Shown: positions 9,172 through 22,457 of the stretch, one piece after another | Layout: the number at the start of each line of letters is the position of its first letter | How positions within the stretch are numbered: the stretch's first letter is position 1 | Source of the DNA: Pachyseris speciosa | Lineage: Eukaryota > Cnidaria > Anthozoa > Scleractinia > Pachyseridae | Length of the DNA stretch: 64,000 nucleotides | NCBI GenBank assembly: GCA_016490735.1 | Contig: JAEMWC010000378.1 | Coordinates: forward strand, 582,001-646,000 | Direction: 5' to 3' | Position numbers and translations under genes: made by a program | Notes under the pieces: model-generated | Database searches by the model: none | Told to the model about the DNA's origin: nothing | What the model saw: only the letters and a program-made list of their open reading frames with translations

Positions 9172-12100
9172 CCCTGTAATCGGCAGGAAAGCAAAATTAC
9201 ATGTAGAATAAATGCAATTTATAGGTATTTGTTAACTGAAATGTGAAATAAACGATCACATTGCGTAAACCAACCAGACTTATAACGAGGTCCACGTGTA
9301 ACCAAATAATGAATTATTTCAAGTCGTACACTTTGTATACAGTTTAAACTGTGCGAATTACATAACGAATATAAATAATCAACTTGCGGTTTTACTCATA
9401 AACTGAGATTTACCGACAACCGACAAAGATCGAAAATTTTAACTGACAACCGACAAACTGATTAAATTTTAAACCGACAGCCGACATGCGGACCCCCTTC
9501 ATTCAGACTCCTCTGATAATGGTGATGTTGCTGACCGACAAATGCGAACAGTTGTTTTAAAGCTGCGTATCTAGCTGGACGTTAAAGATATGAAACTTCA
9601 GTCAAAATAAATGAGGAGTGAATTCACACGGAAAACATTATTGTAACATACTAAACTAGTAAACGAGGTGTCTTTTGCTAGTAAGTATCCGGAATGAAAA
9701 TATCGGGCCAGTAAACCATGTACCTCATCTTAAAAAGCTCTAAGTGTTAATTCCCTGAGGCTTGGAATTTCTACACCATGTAAAAAAGGATAAGAGTTTA
9801 CGTGATTGGTAAATATGTAATATGCATGTGTAGCCAATATATCATGCCGAATTAATGAGGATAGACACGCGCCAATCAAAGCCAGCCACCGTCATACAAA
9901 TGGCGCGTAACCAGTCAACCTCAGGGCATGGATAATGACCGCGGTCCACCATCTATTGTCTCGGGTGGTTACATCTTGTGACAAGCGATAATACGCTTTA
10001 TCTTTCGCGCTACGTTTGTTCACAATCGTCGACCTTTGTGAGCATAAATGCATCTTGGTCCAAATGTCACATTAAGTTTGCTTCACGTTTAATATAAACA
10101 AATGCATAGTGAGCTGTTGTCACATTTAAACTGCATTTGTCTTTGCAATGAGGCTAATTACTTAAGTGTCAAAACCATCTTTTCACCGGAGTATATTCAA
10201 GCCCCTTTTCTCCTTCGCTCCCTTTCTTTTCCTCTTCCCTCTCTTCCTTGTGCTTTTGAGACCGATTGGGTTCAGAAAACCTTTTTTTGTGCGCGATTCT
10301 GCTGAAAACGACGATAAAATTCTCATTGAACGTCTACTGGAGAGTCGAGGTTTCCGGTGCCAACTCATTAAGGGAGCCAAAGAGGGCTCACATTAGATGA
10401 AAACAGAAATAACACTAGGAATGAAACTTAGTGCGCATTTGTATCCAAGTTGAGTGAACCTACATCCCTATCAGTCTAGAGCGTCCAGCTGTCCCTCGCG
10501 CCAATGGGTCTGATCTATGCTTATATTATTACTCTTCTTCACTGAAATGGGGGCAGCTTTTCCACCATAAATTTGCACTATCTCTAATACGCATAAAACA
10601 CAATGCGGAAACTAACACGCTTCACAAGGTGATCTTCCCTAACAACAGAACAGTTGTTATGCACAAGAAAGAATGTCCGTATTTGTACCTTCTGAATAAA
10701 CATTTCAAAACTCTTTAAAATAAGTAGTTTTTTTTAGCGAACGCGCACTTTATATTACAAGGGCGTCAGTAAGAAAGACGAGGCTGGTAAGTTTTTTAAC
10801 TAACCTTCATTTTTATTTGCATTATTCTAAACAACAGCTAATATTAAACGAGGATCAGCCCTTTTCAGTTCAGTAGAGTGGCAGAGCATGGCATGGGATT
10901 GAAAGGATATTTGAAACTGACATCCCCGTAAGCTTCAACTGAAATTCGCTAAAAAGCGTTCGCAAATTTGGAAAAACGTGGACAAAACCTTCTCGAACTC
11001 AGATGTTTTTCTTTTTGCAACCTATTTGGCAGTCACCGGGGATCGTTGCGGAGATAAACCGAACGGAAGATCAGCAGAGCCTATGGTTATTTTAAAATGC
11101 AAACACTGGGAGGTCCGCTCATTTATGCTAAGGAAATGGAACTAAACTTTTCCTGTAAAGGCTTCCTGTGTTAGTCGTACCTCAATCAGGCCCTCTTTTG
11201 GAAATAGTTGTGGTAGTTTATCTCGAAGACTTTGGCTTTTGGAATCGGGATGAATTCTAGTCGTGCCCCGCAATCGCACACTCGGGCAATTTGACCTCAG
11301 CAGCTATAAAACGAGAAACTGAAACAATTAAAACTTTTCACAGTCAGATTATTTTGGTCTTTTGTGATGTTGAAGATAACATGTACAGGGACTGAAGTGA
11401 AAATGAGGAATCACCTTGCCTTCAGTAGAGTTTACATCCATTGACATACATTTAACCTCGCGGTGCACATTACAACTACGCTATATTGCTGTGGCGCTAT
11501 TGGTCTAGTTCATTTCGTAATACGCGCCTGAGCTCGATGTGTGATGCGTGTGGCTTGACCGCGGATTGGGTGCGCCGTAACGATGCGGAATAGATCCCTT
11601 CGTGATTTGTCTCCCTGTGTTAGGGCTGCATATACGATTTTATCGAAAATCATATAACTTCGTAACGGAACGAACTTCGTACGCGAAAAACCAATCCGAG
11701 TTGAGCGTCCAAAGCTGCTCTTCTTTCCATTCTGTTGGCTCTTGAACGACATTCGAAGCGCTGCAGAAGTTATTAATCATCTTGTCAAGAACTTTAGGTG
11801 TCAGGAGTGGTTTAGCCTAAAGCATTTTTTAGGTTTTGGCTGGATCCAAAATCCTTTTGGTCCTTTACTGCTTCTACGGCCTCTGCTCTCCGCTTCTACT
11901 GTTTCCAATCCTTCTTCCCTACTCATCTACTTCTCGCTTCTTTCATAATCGAACTTTATTATGTGAGCTTGTATTGATATCTGCAGTTGTTAAATAAAGA
12001 AAATCAGCTATGGGCAAAAAGAGAAAATAAATGTACTCAACCGCCATGGGTCTAAGAAAGGAGAAAGATTTTAAATCTCTACTCAGGGTAGACTGGTGGG

Positions 12101-12185
12101 TACCACCCGGGCTTACAGGAGACCGTCCTTTCTTCCTGACTTGGCCTTTATACTTTTTTAAGCAGTCGTCTAACCGGTAATGATG

Positions 12186-12186
<1 letters not shown>
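9172..12186. other. Intergenic, nothing recognised
   Basis: About 3 kb. Frames at 10102-10396 and 11510-11948 are short, lack motifs and overlap on both strands. Words like CCGACAACCGACAAA recur at 9413-9490. Confidence 0.5.
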
Positions 12187-12219
<33 letters not shown>

Positions 12220-12264
12220 TTAATAATAATGTCAGTAATATATGGAATAAATCATGAAATAATA

Positions 12265-12316
<52 letters not shown>
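12187..12316. repeat. (AAT)n microsatellite, interrupted
   Basis: Two AAT arrays (about 12187-12230 and 12258-12316) around a short non-repetitive piece. The isoleucine-rich minus-strand frame here is an artefact of the repeat. The sequence just to the right (12317-12440) reads on the minus strand as WVTATEATSHARWLPSQ, so the array may be the 3' tail of a retroelement; not proven. Confidence 0.8.
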
Positions 12317-12318
<2 letters not shown>

Positions 12319-12440
12319 CTCCTCGGTGGCCACCGGATGTCGCATCCTTGCAGCCATCCCAACACATCTTGGCATCTTCCAACTCCTGGGATGGGAGCCA
12401 GCGAGCATGTGACGTTGCCTCAGTAGCGGTTACCCATTCC

Positions 12441-15400
12441 AACCTCTCAAGCCCAAAGTAGAGAAGTCATAAAAAAAGTTGCACCATTTGTGTGCTATAG
12501 TAAGTCGAACGAGTGTATCTCTTTGAAAATGTTTAGCCATGTCAGTGTTCTGAATATTTTTTCGTTCCGATTGTAAAACGTTGTCTCTTTTGTAGGACAG
12601 TTTCTCAAGGCTGACGTTTCAAGAACTGATACTATATTGGATCTAAAATCGATTTCGATCCACAGAACCACGGAGAAGGAGAGATAAAAACGGCAGGTAG
12701 AGTGTGTCATTCATTTTCCCTCGCGTACAGCTCTTCACGCGTTAGGAAATTACTTCATGTTACTTCAGTAGCCTAGTTCACATTCAATTCACGGTTCCTG
12801 GAGTGCGGCGTTTCGATCATTGGAGAACTAATTAATTTTCCCTCGGAAATGAATTCAGCTTGGACTTTTTTAATTATCGGTACTTACGAAAATAAATAAA
12901 ACTGGATTGGAAAACTGAACAAAAATGGAAAAAACACATTCAACGAATAACCAAAATAGACGACAGTTACTGACATGCTCCCTATTATTATTTTCTTATT
13001 GTACTTAACGGATCTAAAATTTGTAAGCTTTTCTGAAGGCATTTCATGAATTGTGAATGGCAGTAGTAATGGAAAGAAGTCTAAATTATCTTTATTTAAA
13101 AAATACTATTTGATGGAATATTATTTTCTGAAAAAAAAATATGTTATCTTTAAATTAAGAAAGTACGGAACAAGTCGGTAATAAAGCCGTGCATTGATAT
13201 ACATCAAAAGAGCTAATGGCATTGAACAGCCAAGTTGGTAGTTGACATAACAATAGCCAATGATGGATGGCTTTTTAACCCGGCTAGATGTTTAGTTTTA
13301 TACAAAGCATTTATTTTCAATCACTGCTATATGCGGCATATAGAACTCTTCTCCAATATTCTTTCCATTGACCATAATATCCTGTACTTTGTCATGTTTA
13401 ATTATTTAAGTGTAGTTATCTTAATTCTAACTTAAGGGGAGTTAAGGAAACAGAAAGCTTTGCCACTCCATAAATATCATAAATAAGAATAATTTACATT
13501 TTGATTCGTAAATCTTTTAAAACTCTTCAGTGACAAAACAAAAATCAGTTGAAAAAATTATTCACAGACTTCAAATTGTACCGGTAAATTTGGACAGGGG
13601 TTTTTCACCTCGCAGCCTTTCATTATTTACAATTCAGCAAACTGTTGTATAACTTTGAGAAATATTATGTCATATCGATTCCCTCGTAAATGGCGTACAA
13701 AATCAGGGCAAAATCTACGTATAATTTAGCACATATACAATTTTCGTGTTTTATTGTTTTCTGCCTTTTCCTTGGGAGGCTTTTCTTCCTCCCGTTAATC
13801 TAAATACGTAAAGAAACACTTATATTATTAGGTTTCCCGGCGGCATTTTCCTGCTTGAATGGCATTTACTTTCCCATTGTCGCTGAATGTGGGTGTCGCA
13901 CAGCGTTATCTATGTCGCTAGGAGATGTACAACTTTCCGCCAAGCATGGATGAGTCTGTTTGAGCCTTATTATTTGCGCTGAACTCATTTCGTTACATAT
14001 TCCGTCAATGACCATTTGGTTTTCTTTTACCTTGATGGTTTAATTATAAATTTTTCGTCTCAGTGGCAGTTAAGTAAACTGAACTGCTGTGTAGTTTGTG
14101 TCACCCAGCCAAAAATAGTTCCTGGGTTTTTGTTACATATATAATTCAAGCGAGTAGAATGTCGGCATAATTTCCACATAAGAAAAACAAATACCCATAA
14201 ATTTAGGGCCTGTTCACGTGGCGGTGGGGGACCCCGGGAAGGTGAAGTACCCCACTTACCCGTGATGAGGTTTAAAATGCTATCGCGTGGTCGCTAAGAA
14301 CGTATATCAACAAATAATTCAGAGACAATTGCCCGGATGAACATCAACCCACCCCACCTCCAGCATTCACATGGAGAAAACTCACCCCAGCTAAGTGGGT
14401 TACCCGCCCAGGCTGACCTGGCAACCCGCCTCGTTGAGGCACCCCACTTCACATGTGAACGCGATCGAGAAATAAAGAGAGATTGTATGGAGAGATTGGT
14501 AACCTCACCGAGGCGGGGTATCTCACCTTCCTGGGTTACCCTACCTTCTCCCTGTCTAAATATTATATTTGGGAACTGAACAAAGTCGAAGCAGAAATGT
14601 ATTTGAAGGACGACGGCGATGTCTCTTCGAAATTTCGCTCGTTATAAAAAGGGAGAAAGAGATCCAACCAAAATGGATTTTTTTTTGTTTTGACGGTATT
14701 TCAAGCGAGCCTAACGTCAGGATAATTTCTACATGAGAGCATAGTTATCAAAGATTATACTAGCAATTTATAGTTATGCATTATCGAGTAACTGAACTGA
14801 AACAGCTCAATGAACAACACAGTATGGAGTATGGCCATTGGTGCCATGGACTGGATACGGAGACTTCCCTGCTGAGTTGATCAGTTTGTACCATCAAGAA
14901 ACAAGGTTAATTTTAAACACAAGTTGAACCATTTTTGTCAAATTAACATTTGAAATCGTGACATTTTTCCCCCTATTGCTTTCGTTGCTTAGTTTGTCAG
15001 TAGTGTAAAAAAAGTCTTTGTTTAAGAAGACTTATAACACAATTTTCAAAAGTAACTGAGTCTCCCATCGGAACCTTTTATTCCTACAGTTTACCATATA
15101 TGACCAAGAAATGTTGTTTTGGCACTTAACCGACTACTCGCTTAATAAAGGTTTGTATCAGGACCTTTTTTTAATTGAGACGTGTGATTTAAAAATGCTT
15201 CACCTCTTTACTGGACGGACTCAACCTTGCCTTGGGTTATGTATTTGCGATGATTTCGTAAAAACAAGGTTTTTAGCTTTATCACAGCGGAGACTGGACA
15301 CTCGAATGGCGGAGAGTGCAGTTTCCCTGGATAGAACGATCAAGAAATGATGGGCTTCACTTTTAGTGTTAGTATTTCGTTGCGCTACAAATTGTCTCTT

Positions 15401-15990
15401 GCTTCGTTTCAAAGCTTGTGTTTGAAACTATACTATCTGCAGCTAATTTTACTGAGTAACTTAGATGCGTTTTTCGGGCAATGAAATAAAAGCAGTCGAT
15501 ATTTTTTGCCTGGATGATCAAACTAAAAAGAGAAGGAAACTGTAGTAGGACCTGCAAAGGACGCATTTATTAATCCCTGCATGGGTCACCTACTAACCAT
15601 TAATTATGAAATTCTTGATTTAAAATCGTAGTCCGCTAGGGAAGCCACGATCAAATCTCTCTGAGTTTCTATACCGAGCTCTTAGTTTTCCAGGAGCTCA
15701 TCAATGAAAGTTATCCATGCGTTTGTTTGTTTTTTGAGTCTACTTTCCAAGTAAGTCGTCTCAATGAGTTGTTGTAGTTTGATTCAAGACTGGTATGGGA
15801 GCATTAATGCACACATTCATTTACAGGCATTTTGTTGTGAAACCGCGTGCCTACTGCAGGCGCGTGACCGGAATTGTTGGCGATGGCATTGTCTTATGTG
15901 CATCGAAACGAGGTGTATGCGGTGACAACGTTTATTGTCACATAGATGTCGTCAATGTTTTCCAATTCTTAACTCAATACTCTTTCACAG
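12441..15990. other. Intergenic upstream of the sulfotransferase-like gene A
   Basis: No gene recognised. At 14209 a GGGCCTGTTCACGTGGCGG sequence looks like one end of a Harbinger-type MITE whose other end I could not find; the sequence to about 14550 is full of small inverted words (ACCCCACTT, AAGTGGG). A good donor-like site (CCAA|GTAAGT, GT at 15751) could close a 5' noncoding exon of gene A, untested. Confidence 0.4.
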
Positions 15991-16004
15991 GAAATTACAG
16001 AAGA

Positions 16005-19000
16005 ATGCGTGTGAACATCACCTGGCGCCAGTTACTGTTTGTGGCAGCCATTGTCGGGCTGACTGTCCTCGTGGTGAGGAAGATTGATGACAGAACTCCT
16101 GGTATGAGCCACTACCTAGTTGATCTTCCTACTGGATCAGTATTTAAATCTCCTTTGGTCTGCTTGGCGTTCGTTTCTCAAAAATGGCACTTATCGATCG
16201 GGACTTAAAGGACCTGATACTTGTTTGGCTCAGTTCCAAAATCTATCTGTCGATCTACACTCTAGATGCATTTCAAAATAAAACGAATTTTAGATGATAT
16301 TTACTGTGTAACAAAACCATTGTCTAAGTCAAGTCTGTTCCTATTTTTGAACCTGGACATCGTTCCGACTACAACAATAACAAGAGTGTATGCAAAAGAG
16401 AAATGACCCACTAACGAGCAGTTGTATAGAGCCCAGCTTAATTGTCTAAAGCCACGGTCTAAGTAAGACTTCGATAAATTCAGTATACAATTAAAGCCAT
16501 TAAATGAGCTAGCTCAAGAATGCAAACCCGAAAACGGTTTTCGGAACAGTAAAGTTATCAGGATTTCAATTAATTATACTTGATCAAATGCAACAGGCGA
16601 GCAATTTACTTAAGTTCTGTGCACGTTTCTACTTTTGGTTTGTAGTTTTACTATCGTCAACCAGTATAAATAACGACAATGCCAATCTGGATTCAAAAGA
16701 CCTCGCAAGCGTGGATGAGATTGAGACAGGTAAAACAGACTTTTCAACGGGTAAGTAATTGATAGTTTACGCAGGGACAACTTAGAAGTTGAACATTATA
16801 CGAGTAATACATTTGAAGAAAGCGTATCTAGGGACAGTGGTTTCAAAATTTAAAATGGTTGCATGTCTAACAAACTCGCACTTAATCCCTCTGGGGTGGG
16901 GAGATAAAAGAACCTGGGAACGAGTTCGATGCGCGAAGACTCAGACATTATGGTGGCGAGGGGGTAGCGAAAATAGCCGGATAGAGTATCTACAAGGACT
17001 AATAATTGTTCTAAGAACACCAAATTTCCAATGACTGACCATCTGCCAATAGTCTCCCGAATCGAAAACCTCGTTTGTTTAAACTGTCGATAAAGCACAC
17101 TTCATTTTTTTTTAGCTCGTAGCAAACACTTTTTAACGAGGTTTGATGAGCTATAACTCGCATCAATTACCGTTCACCATAGACTACAGAAAATTTCTCT
17201 AGCAAGTTTCGAAAACAAGTCTTGTTGTCACTCAACTGATAAAAATGAAAGGACTGATATAGTTCCCGAACTCTGTAGAGATTGAGGCATCAAATCTGTC
17301 TGTTTTGTTCGGAAAACAAGTTGGGGACGTAGTCTTCAGTTAGTGGTTTATCTCTATCTCTATTTTTATCTAATAATAATCTTTAACATTCATGGGTGGG
17401 TTGGGTGGGTGGGTGAAATCAACTATGGACTGATAGCGGCTGCCAGAGGCGCCTTTACAGGCTGACTCACCTCAGCCCTGAGAACTGATTGTAAAGCGAT
17501 ATGAGTCTGTGTGATATTTGCAGTGTGGAGCGGTTTTCAATTGAGCATCGAAAGTAAATTGCGTTTGCTTTGGTTTTGCATTGCTTCGCTTTGTGATTGG
17601 TCAGCAAAACTTGCGCCACTTTCTCAACCAATGACTGAACCAAAACCAAAACCAATCGCAACTTGCACGCGTACATTTTCCCGCACCTTGTGCTGGTTTT
17701 GTGTAATTGCTTCGAGCACCGATTGGCTCATTGCACTGTTTCGGTCTGTTGTGATTGGCTGGAGTAATTGCTTTGGTTTTGGTTTTGCGACACTCAATTG
17801 AAAACTGCTCTATAAATACAATACCATATTGTTAATTCCTCAGAGGGAGACAGAGAAGAGTACCAGAGGGTTGATACAATGCTATTTTTTGTTGGCTACT
17901 CGAGGAGCCGCCATACTCTCTTGGCATCTCTCCTTGATGGACATCCCCACATGATAGTCGCAAATGAGAGGAATATGTTTTATCGTCTTGTTCACGGAGT
18001 CGATATCAATCGAAACAAAATGTTCGACCAGTTAGTGCAAGGCTCAAAGGGCTTCATGAATGGCGGCAAGGGGATGATGATGGAAGGAAATCTTCAAAAC
18101 ACGTCACATTTTGGTTTCTTTATGGAAGGTTATTGGCAAGGAACCTTTGACAAATACATCAAGGTAAGCACTTAATGTGGTGTATTAATAATTAAGGCCA
18201 CCCCAGAGTAAAATACTTTAAGTATTGTTCCTGTGATTCGAACAACTTTACGACTTTTTTGTAGGCATACTTCTGTAACCTATCACAGGCTTATCTGTTC
18301 GGGAGAGGTAACCAAATATCTAAGCCGCGAATTTATATTTTATCTTTTTTAGGAACGGCCAGCTGGGATTTTGTCTTCCATTATTGGCATTACTGCTTGA
18401 GAAAGGACTGCTTTTCATCACAATTTAGCCCGAATGTCCGAGGCAAAAGAGTCCACTCAATCAATCAATCAATCGCCCACTCACTCACTCACCCACACAC
18501 AGTCAATTTTATTGATGTAGTTAATCGTGACGAAACTATACGATGTATTTTAAAAGCAATATAGCAAACCAAAACCACGTCAAGAATGCTCGTTCCTCCA
18601 TTAAGAAACAACATAAAAAGAACTGCATTCGAAATTGGCTGAAGGTTCGCAGCAACACCTCAAAAGGCTCTTAAGAGAAATTTACACACGAAGTCAAATT
18701 CTATCACAAAACTATCAGAAACCCAGCACATAGAATAACTATTACAAAACTGCGTCTGGGGGTCCATACATTGCGAATACAAACTGGGAAATACGAAAAT
18801 AGAGGGGCACCAATCCCAGTCGAACAAAGAACATGTCTAGTCTACAATGGAGGTAATATAGAGGACGAACGGCATTTCTATTGTCCAGGGTACGATAACA
18901 TTAGAAATGAGCTCCATAATTCTCTCATTTCAAAACACGATGCTTTTTTCAAAAACCTTGAATTTTTTTTTTTTTTTTTTTTTTTTATATTCAATTTTTT

Positions 19001-20631
19001 ATTTCATGTTCAAAATTTCTTACACATACTCACTATAAATACTTACGGATACATACACATATGATGCACGGGGGACCTTTTTACAGATATTGCACATATT
19101 CTTATTTATATTATAACAAAGTACAAAAAAGCACAGTGCGAAATTGTAATTACATTAATTTTCAATATAATTGCTCCATTTTTTAAGGTGGGTGGGCAGT
19201 TTATTAAAAGATTTGGCAACCATCATTTCAAGTTGGTAAATCATCTTAATCTTAGCGTTTAATATTGTAATGGATGGTTTGGTCTTATTACATCTGCAAG
19301 AATAAATATATTTTTTTGCAATCAACAAAATATGGTTCACAAACAAATCTTCTTTACACTCCATTATACCAAACATTATGTCCTTATTAGAAAGAGGTCC
19401 AATTTCAATGTCCTGGTTGGCCATCCATTTTATAACGTCTGCCCAGAATTCCATGGTGTAAGGGCACGTTACAAAGATATGCTCGAGAGATTCGTCTGCT
19501 TCTCCGCAAAAAGAGCAAGCTGGGGATGAAATTTTACCAATTTTGCTAAGGAGGACATTCGTGGCGAGACATCTGTGGAGAAGTTTATATTGAAATTCGC
19601 GCGATTTTGTGTCCAAGGCAACACGATGTGGCAGACTGTAGATTGTTTTCCAATCTAATTCATCAGATACAAATTGAGCATTGTATTTGAGTTGAGCTGT
19701 AGGTGGAGTAATGTTTCTATTTCGAATTTCCTTATAAATGATCCTCGATACAGCTTTGCTAAGTAAGACATTTTTACCATTTCAAAAACCTTGATGACGA
19801 TGATAAGATACGGTATTTACTTACCCTAGAAAATGAGACCACTTTAAAAATAGTATTTAAATATACATATTTAATGTTTCAAAAAAACAGATCCTAAAAT
19901 CAAAATATAATGAACGATTTTTTTTATTCAGTTTGCTTTTATACCGATTATATATATGGGTTATTGGCCAAGCGTGAGGTCAAGATGGCGGGATATTGGC
20001 CAAGTTCTTTTTTTGCGTGTTTCTGGACCGAGACGAAGTCGAGGTACATAAACACGCAAAAAAAGAACGAGGCCAATATCCCGCCATCTTGAACGAACAA
20101 GCGTGGTCAATAAAGGATTTATTATATGACTCAAAGGACGCTATTACGGACAGTAAAACGCGGGACGAACGGGCTATCCCGAGCGGTCAAGATAGCTCCA
20201 TCTTGACCTCGCGGGTAGCCAATCACAGCAGGAGAATTGATTCATCTTGACCGCTGAAAGAGCCAGTCATATAATAATAGAAGTTATTGTACGATCTTTT
20301 AGTTAATCAGTTATTCTAGTAGATATCACAACTTTCATTGTAACCAAACCAATGCCTCCCTTTGGAGAGTAAGGCGCAATAAAAAGTTACTGTTACAGTT
20401 ACCCATCCACTCACGCACCCTTTCACTCTGTCATTTACTCAATTGATCAATCATCTTCTTTTAACATACTAGATTTGAAATAGATTCTATGCCATACCAA
20501 AGGTCCCTGAATACACTTATCGAATTATCCCACGGCTTTTTTATTTGTGAAACAATGATTGAATTTGAAATTAGAGAAATAGAAAAGATTGAACAAGTCA
20601 TTGTCTTTGGAAGAAGACGTGAACTTAAGTC

Positions 20632-20711
<80 letters not shown>

Positions 20712-22437
20712 CCCACAGCCTTTTTGTAAGTGATGTCAACTGATTACGTGGTAGTTCATTCAGACCACATGATATAGAGTGAAGTTAAGTGTGTATTAGA
20801 TCATAACGCGCACCTTACATCGAATTGAGGTAAACGATGGAGTAGCTAACGTCTATAGATCACTTATACCAGCTATACGTTCAGCCGAATTTCGGACATC
20901 CACTGCACCCTACGTTTTTCCGCCAAAACTGCTCTTTCGATCCGCTACAGCAATATTATATGCAGTATGCAATTATTCACTAAACGTTTTTCGGCCATGT
21001 TTTAGGTGATTGGTGACAAGACAGCCTGGTTAACATCCGGGGTATTTCGAAGCACCCCTCACGAGAAATTAATGAGTGTTGTAGATGACATTGAAAAGAA
21101 ATACAGGGTTAAAGTGAAGTTCATCCACATAATAAGGAATCCATTCGATATCGTCTCAACGATAACCTTGAGAAACTCAAAAATAGGAGAGAGATTTGGA
21201 AATCATTCAAAAAAGGTGAGATAAACGAATATTTTTAACTCTGAGATGATGAGTAGCTATTGAACTATTATTGGTTTCATGTTTTCTCATCACAGCGTCA
21301 CCAGAAATTGTCTATAGTTTTCCCCGTTCTAAATACTGTTTGCTTGTTTATTGATGTTTTTGTGGTTTGTGTATTTTTTGCAGTTCTGATACGTTCATCT
21401 CTTTGTTAGTTTTCTTTTCTGAATGTCCATATGCAACCAATTAAATTTTTGGCTTATTGACATGCGTTATTCAGAAACTTAACCAGGGTTAGCTCAGTTG
21501 GTTAGAGTCGCCAGAATATATATAATGTCGTGGGTTGGAACCCCTGACAATACCACAACATAAACCAGGGTCTTAAAATAAGTGGTAAGATCACGCTGGT
21601 TGTGTGCTGAACATCTGCCTCAATTCATATAATCGCGTTACTAGGCCTTGACGTTACGCCGTTCGCCTCAGCGTGTCCTTTTCCTCCACAAGTAAAACTT
21701 GAAGGGAAGTCCTGAGAACCGTCATAATAGGCAGATTTAGCAAAGACAACGCAACGTCAAATGAGAACGTGAAAGCGCGCGGAAAAGACTGAACATGACT
21801 TTTGGTGCTCAATTTGCTGCTCTGCCATTGGTCAAGTCGGTTTTTAGATCTGCTCGCACCGTCGTCACAGTGGTCACGTTGTCTTTCTAAATCAGCCTAA
21901 TGATCGGAAAGAGAAGTGAACGCAGTTCCCATTGTTGTGTATAGTCCTACATTTCAACTAGGTGTTGGATCTGGGCTTGGTGAAGGCTGGGCAATGGACT
22001 AAGCACATGATCCCCATAATACCCTTTGTTTCTACGGAAACAAACCCTCGCGCATGGCTCTTGGCCAGCTTTGGTCGCTCAAATTAACCTATGGATTACC
22101 TTCTCAGGTTGATGATCCACACCTCTTAGAGCACAGCATGGAGAGGTTCTTTCGTTGGGCCGAAGGCAGTGCAGTAGCAAGAGAGCTTCTTGGCGAAAAG
22201 TTACTCAACGTAAATGGGCTCAAACTCGTACAAAAACCCTTAGAAACCATGGCTGAGATCTGTGAGTTTATTGGTATCACGTGCTCTGCGGATTATCTCC
22301 AGGCATGTGCAAAAGTGGTTGATCCAGATCCGTCGAAAACAAGAAAATACGTGGTGTGGAGTAAAGAACACATGAATAGAATGTATTCAGAGATAGAGCA
22401 GTATCCATTCCTCGCGCACTACACATATGAAAATTAA
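16005..22437 (+). CDS. Sulfotransferase-like type II membrane protein, gene A (five coding exons)
   Basis: Putative PAPS-dependent sulfotransferase-like protein, 353 residues. Coding exons: 16005-16101, 16646-16750, 17844-18163, 21006-21215, 22108-22437; all introns are GT-AG and phases agree. The first coding exon opens at an acceptor (15989-15990) and has an ATG 14 bases in, so a 5' noncoding exon lies upstream. Residues about 9-24 are a signal anchor (LLFVAAIVGLTVLVV), implying Golgi/ER lumenal topology. The 5'-PSB-like loop is VGYSRSRHTLLASL (84 on), where the usual SG is SR. The 3'-PB-like motif is IIRNPFDIVST (216 on). The C-terminal exon has CEFIGITCSADYLQAC. The stop is TAA at 22435-22437. 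A close tandem paralog follows. Specific substrate unknown; family by motif. Confidence 0.8.
17394..17413 (+). other. G-quadruplex-type motif in intron 2 of gene A
   Basis: Five GGG tracts separated by one or two T (GGGTGGGTTGGGTGGGTGGG) on the sense strand. By base pattern it can form a short-loop quadruplex in DNA or nascent RNA. Role unknown. Confidence 0.6.
17528..17810. mobile_element. MITE with GAGCGGTTTTCAATTGAG ends
   Basis: 283 bp in intron 2 of gene A. Left end GAGCGGTTTTCAATTGAG; right end CTCAATTGAAAACTGCTC. Inside are several GATTGG/CCAATC words and GCTTTGGTTTTG. A more diverged relative lies near 55060-55180. No coding capacity; the 96-residue frame inside is not a gene. Confidence 0.65.
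18680..19900 (+). pseudogene. LINE C-terminal fragment, split by a second LINE
   Basis: Plus-strand frame HRITITKLRLGVHTLRIQ, then QRTCLVYNGGNIEDERHFY and CPGYDNIRNEL: the post-RT cysteine/histidine region typical of non-LTR elements. Reading stops at 18961 where a minus-strand LINE is inserted, and the frame continues after 19794 (DDDDKIRYLLTLENE). The 5' boundary is not clear. Lies in intron 3 of gene A. Confidence 0.6.
18962..19779 (-). mobile_element. 5'-truncated L1/Tx1-like LINE with poly(A) tail and 15-bp target duplication
   Basis: Minus-strand element of 818 bp. Its 3' tail is the T-run at 18963-18986; flanks are identical 15-bp copies of TTTCAAAAACCTTGA (18947-18961 and 19780-19794). 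Coding runs from about 19777 down to a stop at 19155: GKNVLLSKAVSR, FQYKLLHRCLATN, then the zinc-knuckle-like CSFCGEADESLEHIFVTCP. Only the C-terminal part of ORF2 remains, so it was dead on arrival. The intact frame and clean duplication suggest a fairly recent insertion. Confidence 0.85.
19935..20275. mobile_element. Palindrome-containing repeat element
   Basis: Contains a 111-bp inverted repeat at 19981-20091: the left arm CAAGATGGCGGGATATTGGC returns inverted as GCCAATATCCCGCCATCTTG at the right, with a central run around an AC-rich stem. Right of it come two CAAGAT/ATCTTG words. Element limits are approximate. Confidence 0.55.
20634..20708. repeat. (CT)n microsatellite
   Basis: About 37 uninterrupted CT units in intron 3 of gene A. 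The Arg/Glu and Ser/Leu repeat frames here are artefacts. Confidence 0.95.
21486..21660 (+). mobile_element. tRNA-derived SINE-like sequence in intron 4 of gene A
   Basis: A-box-like GGTTAGCTCAGTTGGTTAG and B-box-like GGGTTGGAACCCC about 30 bases apart, followed by a non-tRNA body. No acceptor stem pairs, so this is a SINE head rather than a tRNA gene. 3' limit uncertain. Confidence 0.5.
21728..21899. mobile_element. Short MITE
   Basis: Ends TAGGCAGATTTAGCAAAGAC and GTCTTTCTAAATCAGCCTA are inverted repeats with few mismatches; 172 bp, no coding capacity. Confidence 0.6.
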
Positions 22438-22457
22438 AACACACTTAAATGTACTAT

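Noticed and set aside
12170..12442. Isoleucine/leucine-rich minus-strand frame
   Set aside because: Translation of the AAT microsatellite.
15795..16208. 137-residue frame covering gene A first exon
   Set aside because: Only 16005-16101 is coding; the rest is upstream intron and downstream intron read-through across good splice sites.
20461..20743. Arg-Glu and Ser-Leu repeat frames
   Set aside because: Translation of the CT microsatellite.
21486..21560. Functional tRNA gene
   Set aside because: A- and B-box words are present but no acceptor stem pairs and the anticodon arm does not fold; treated as a SINE head.
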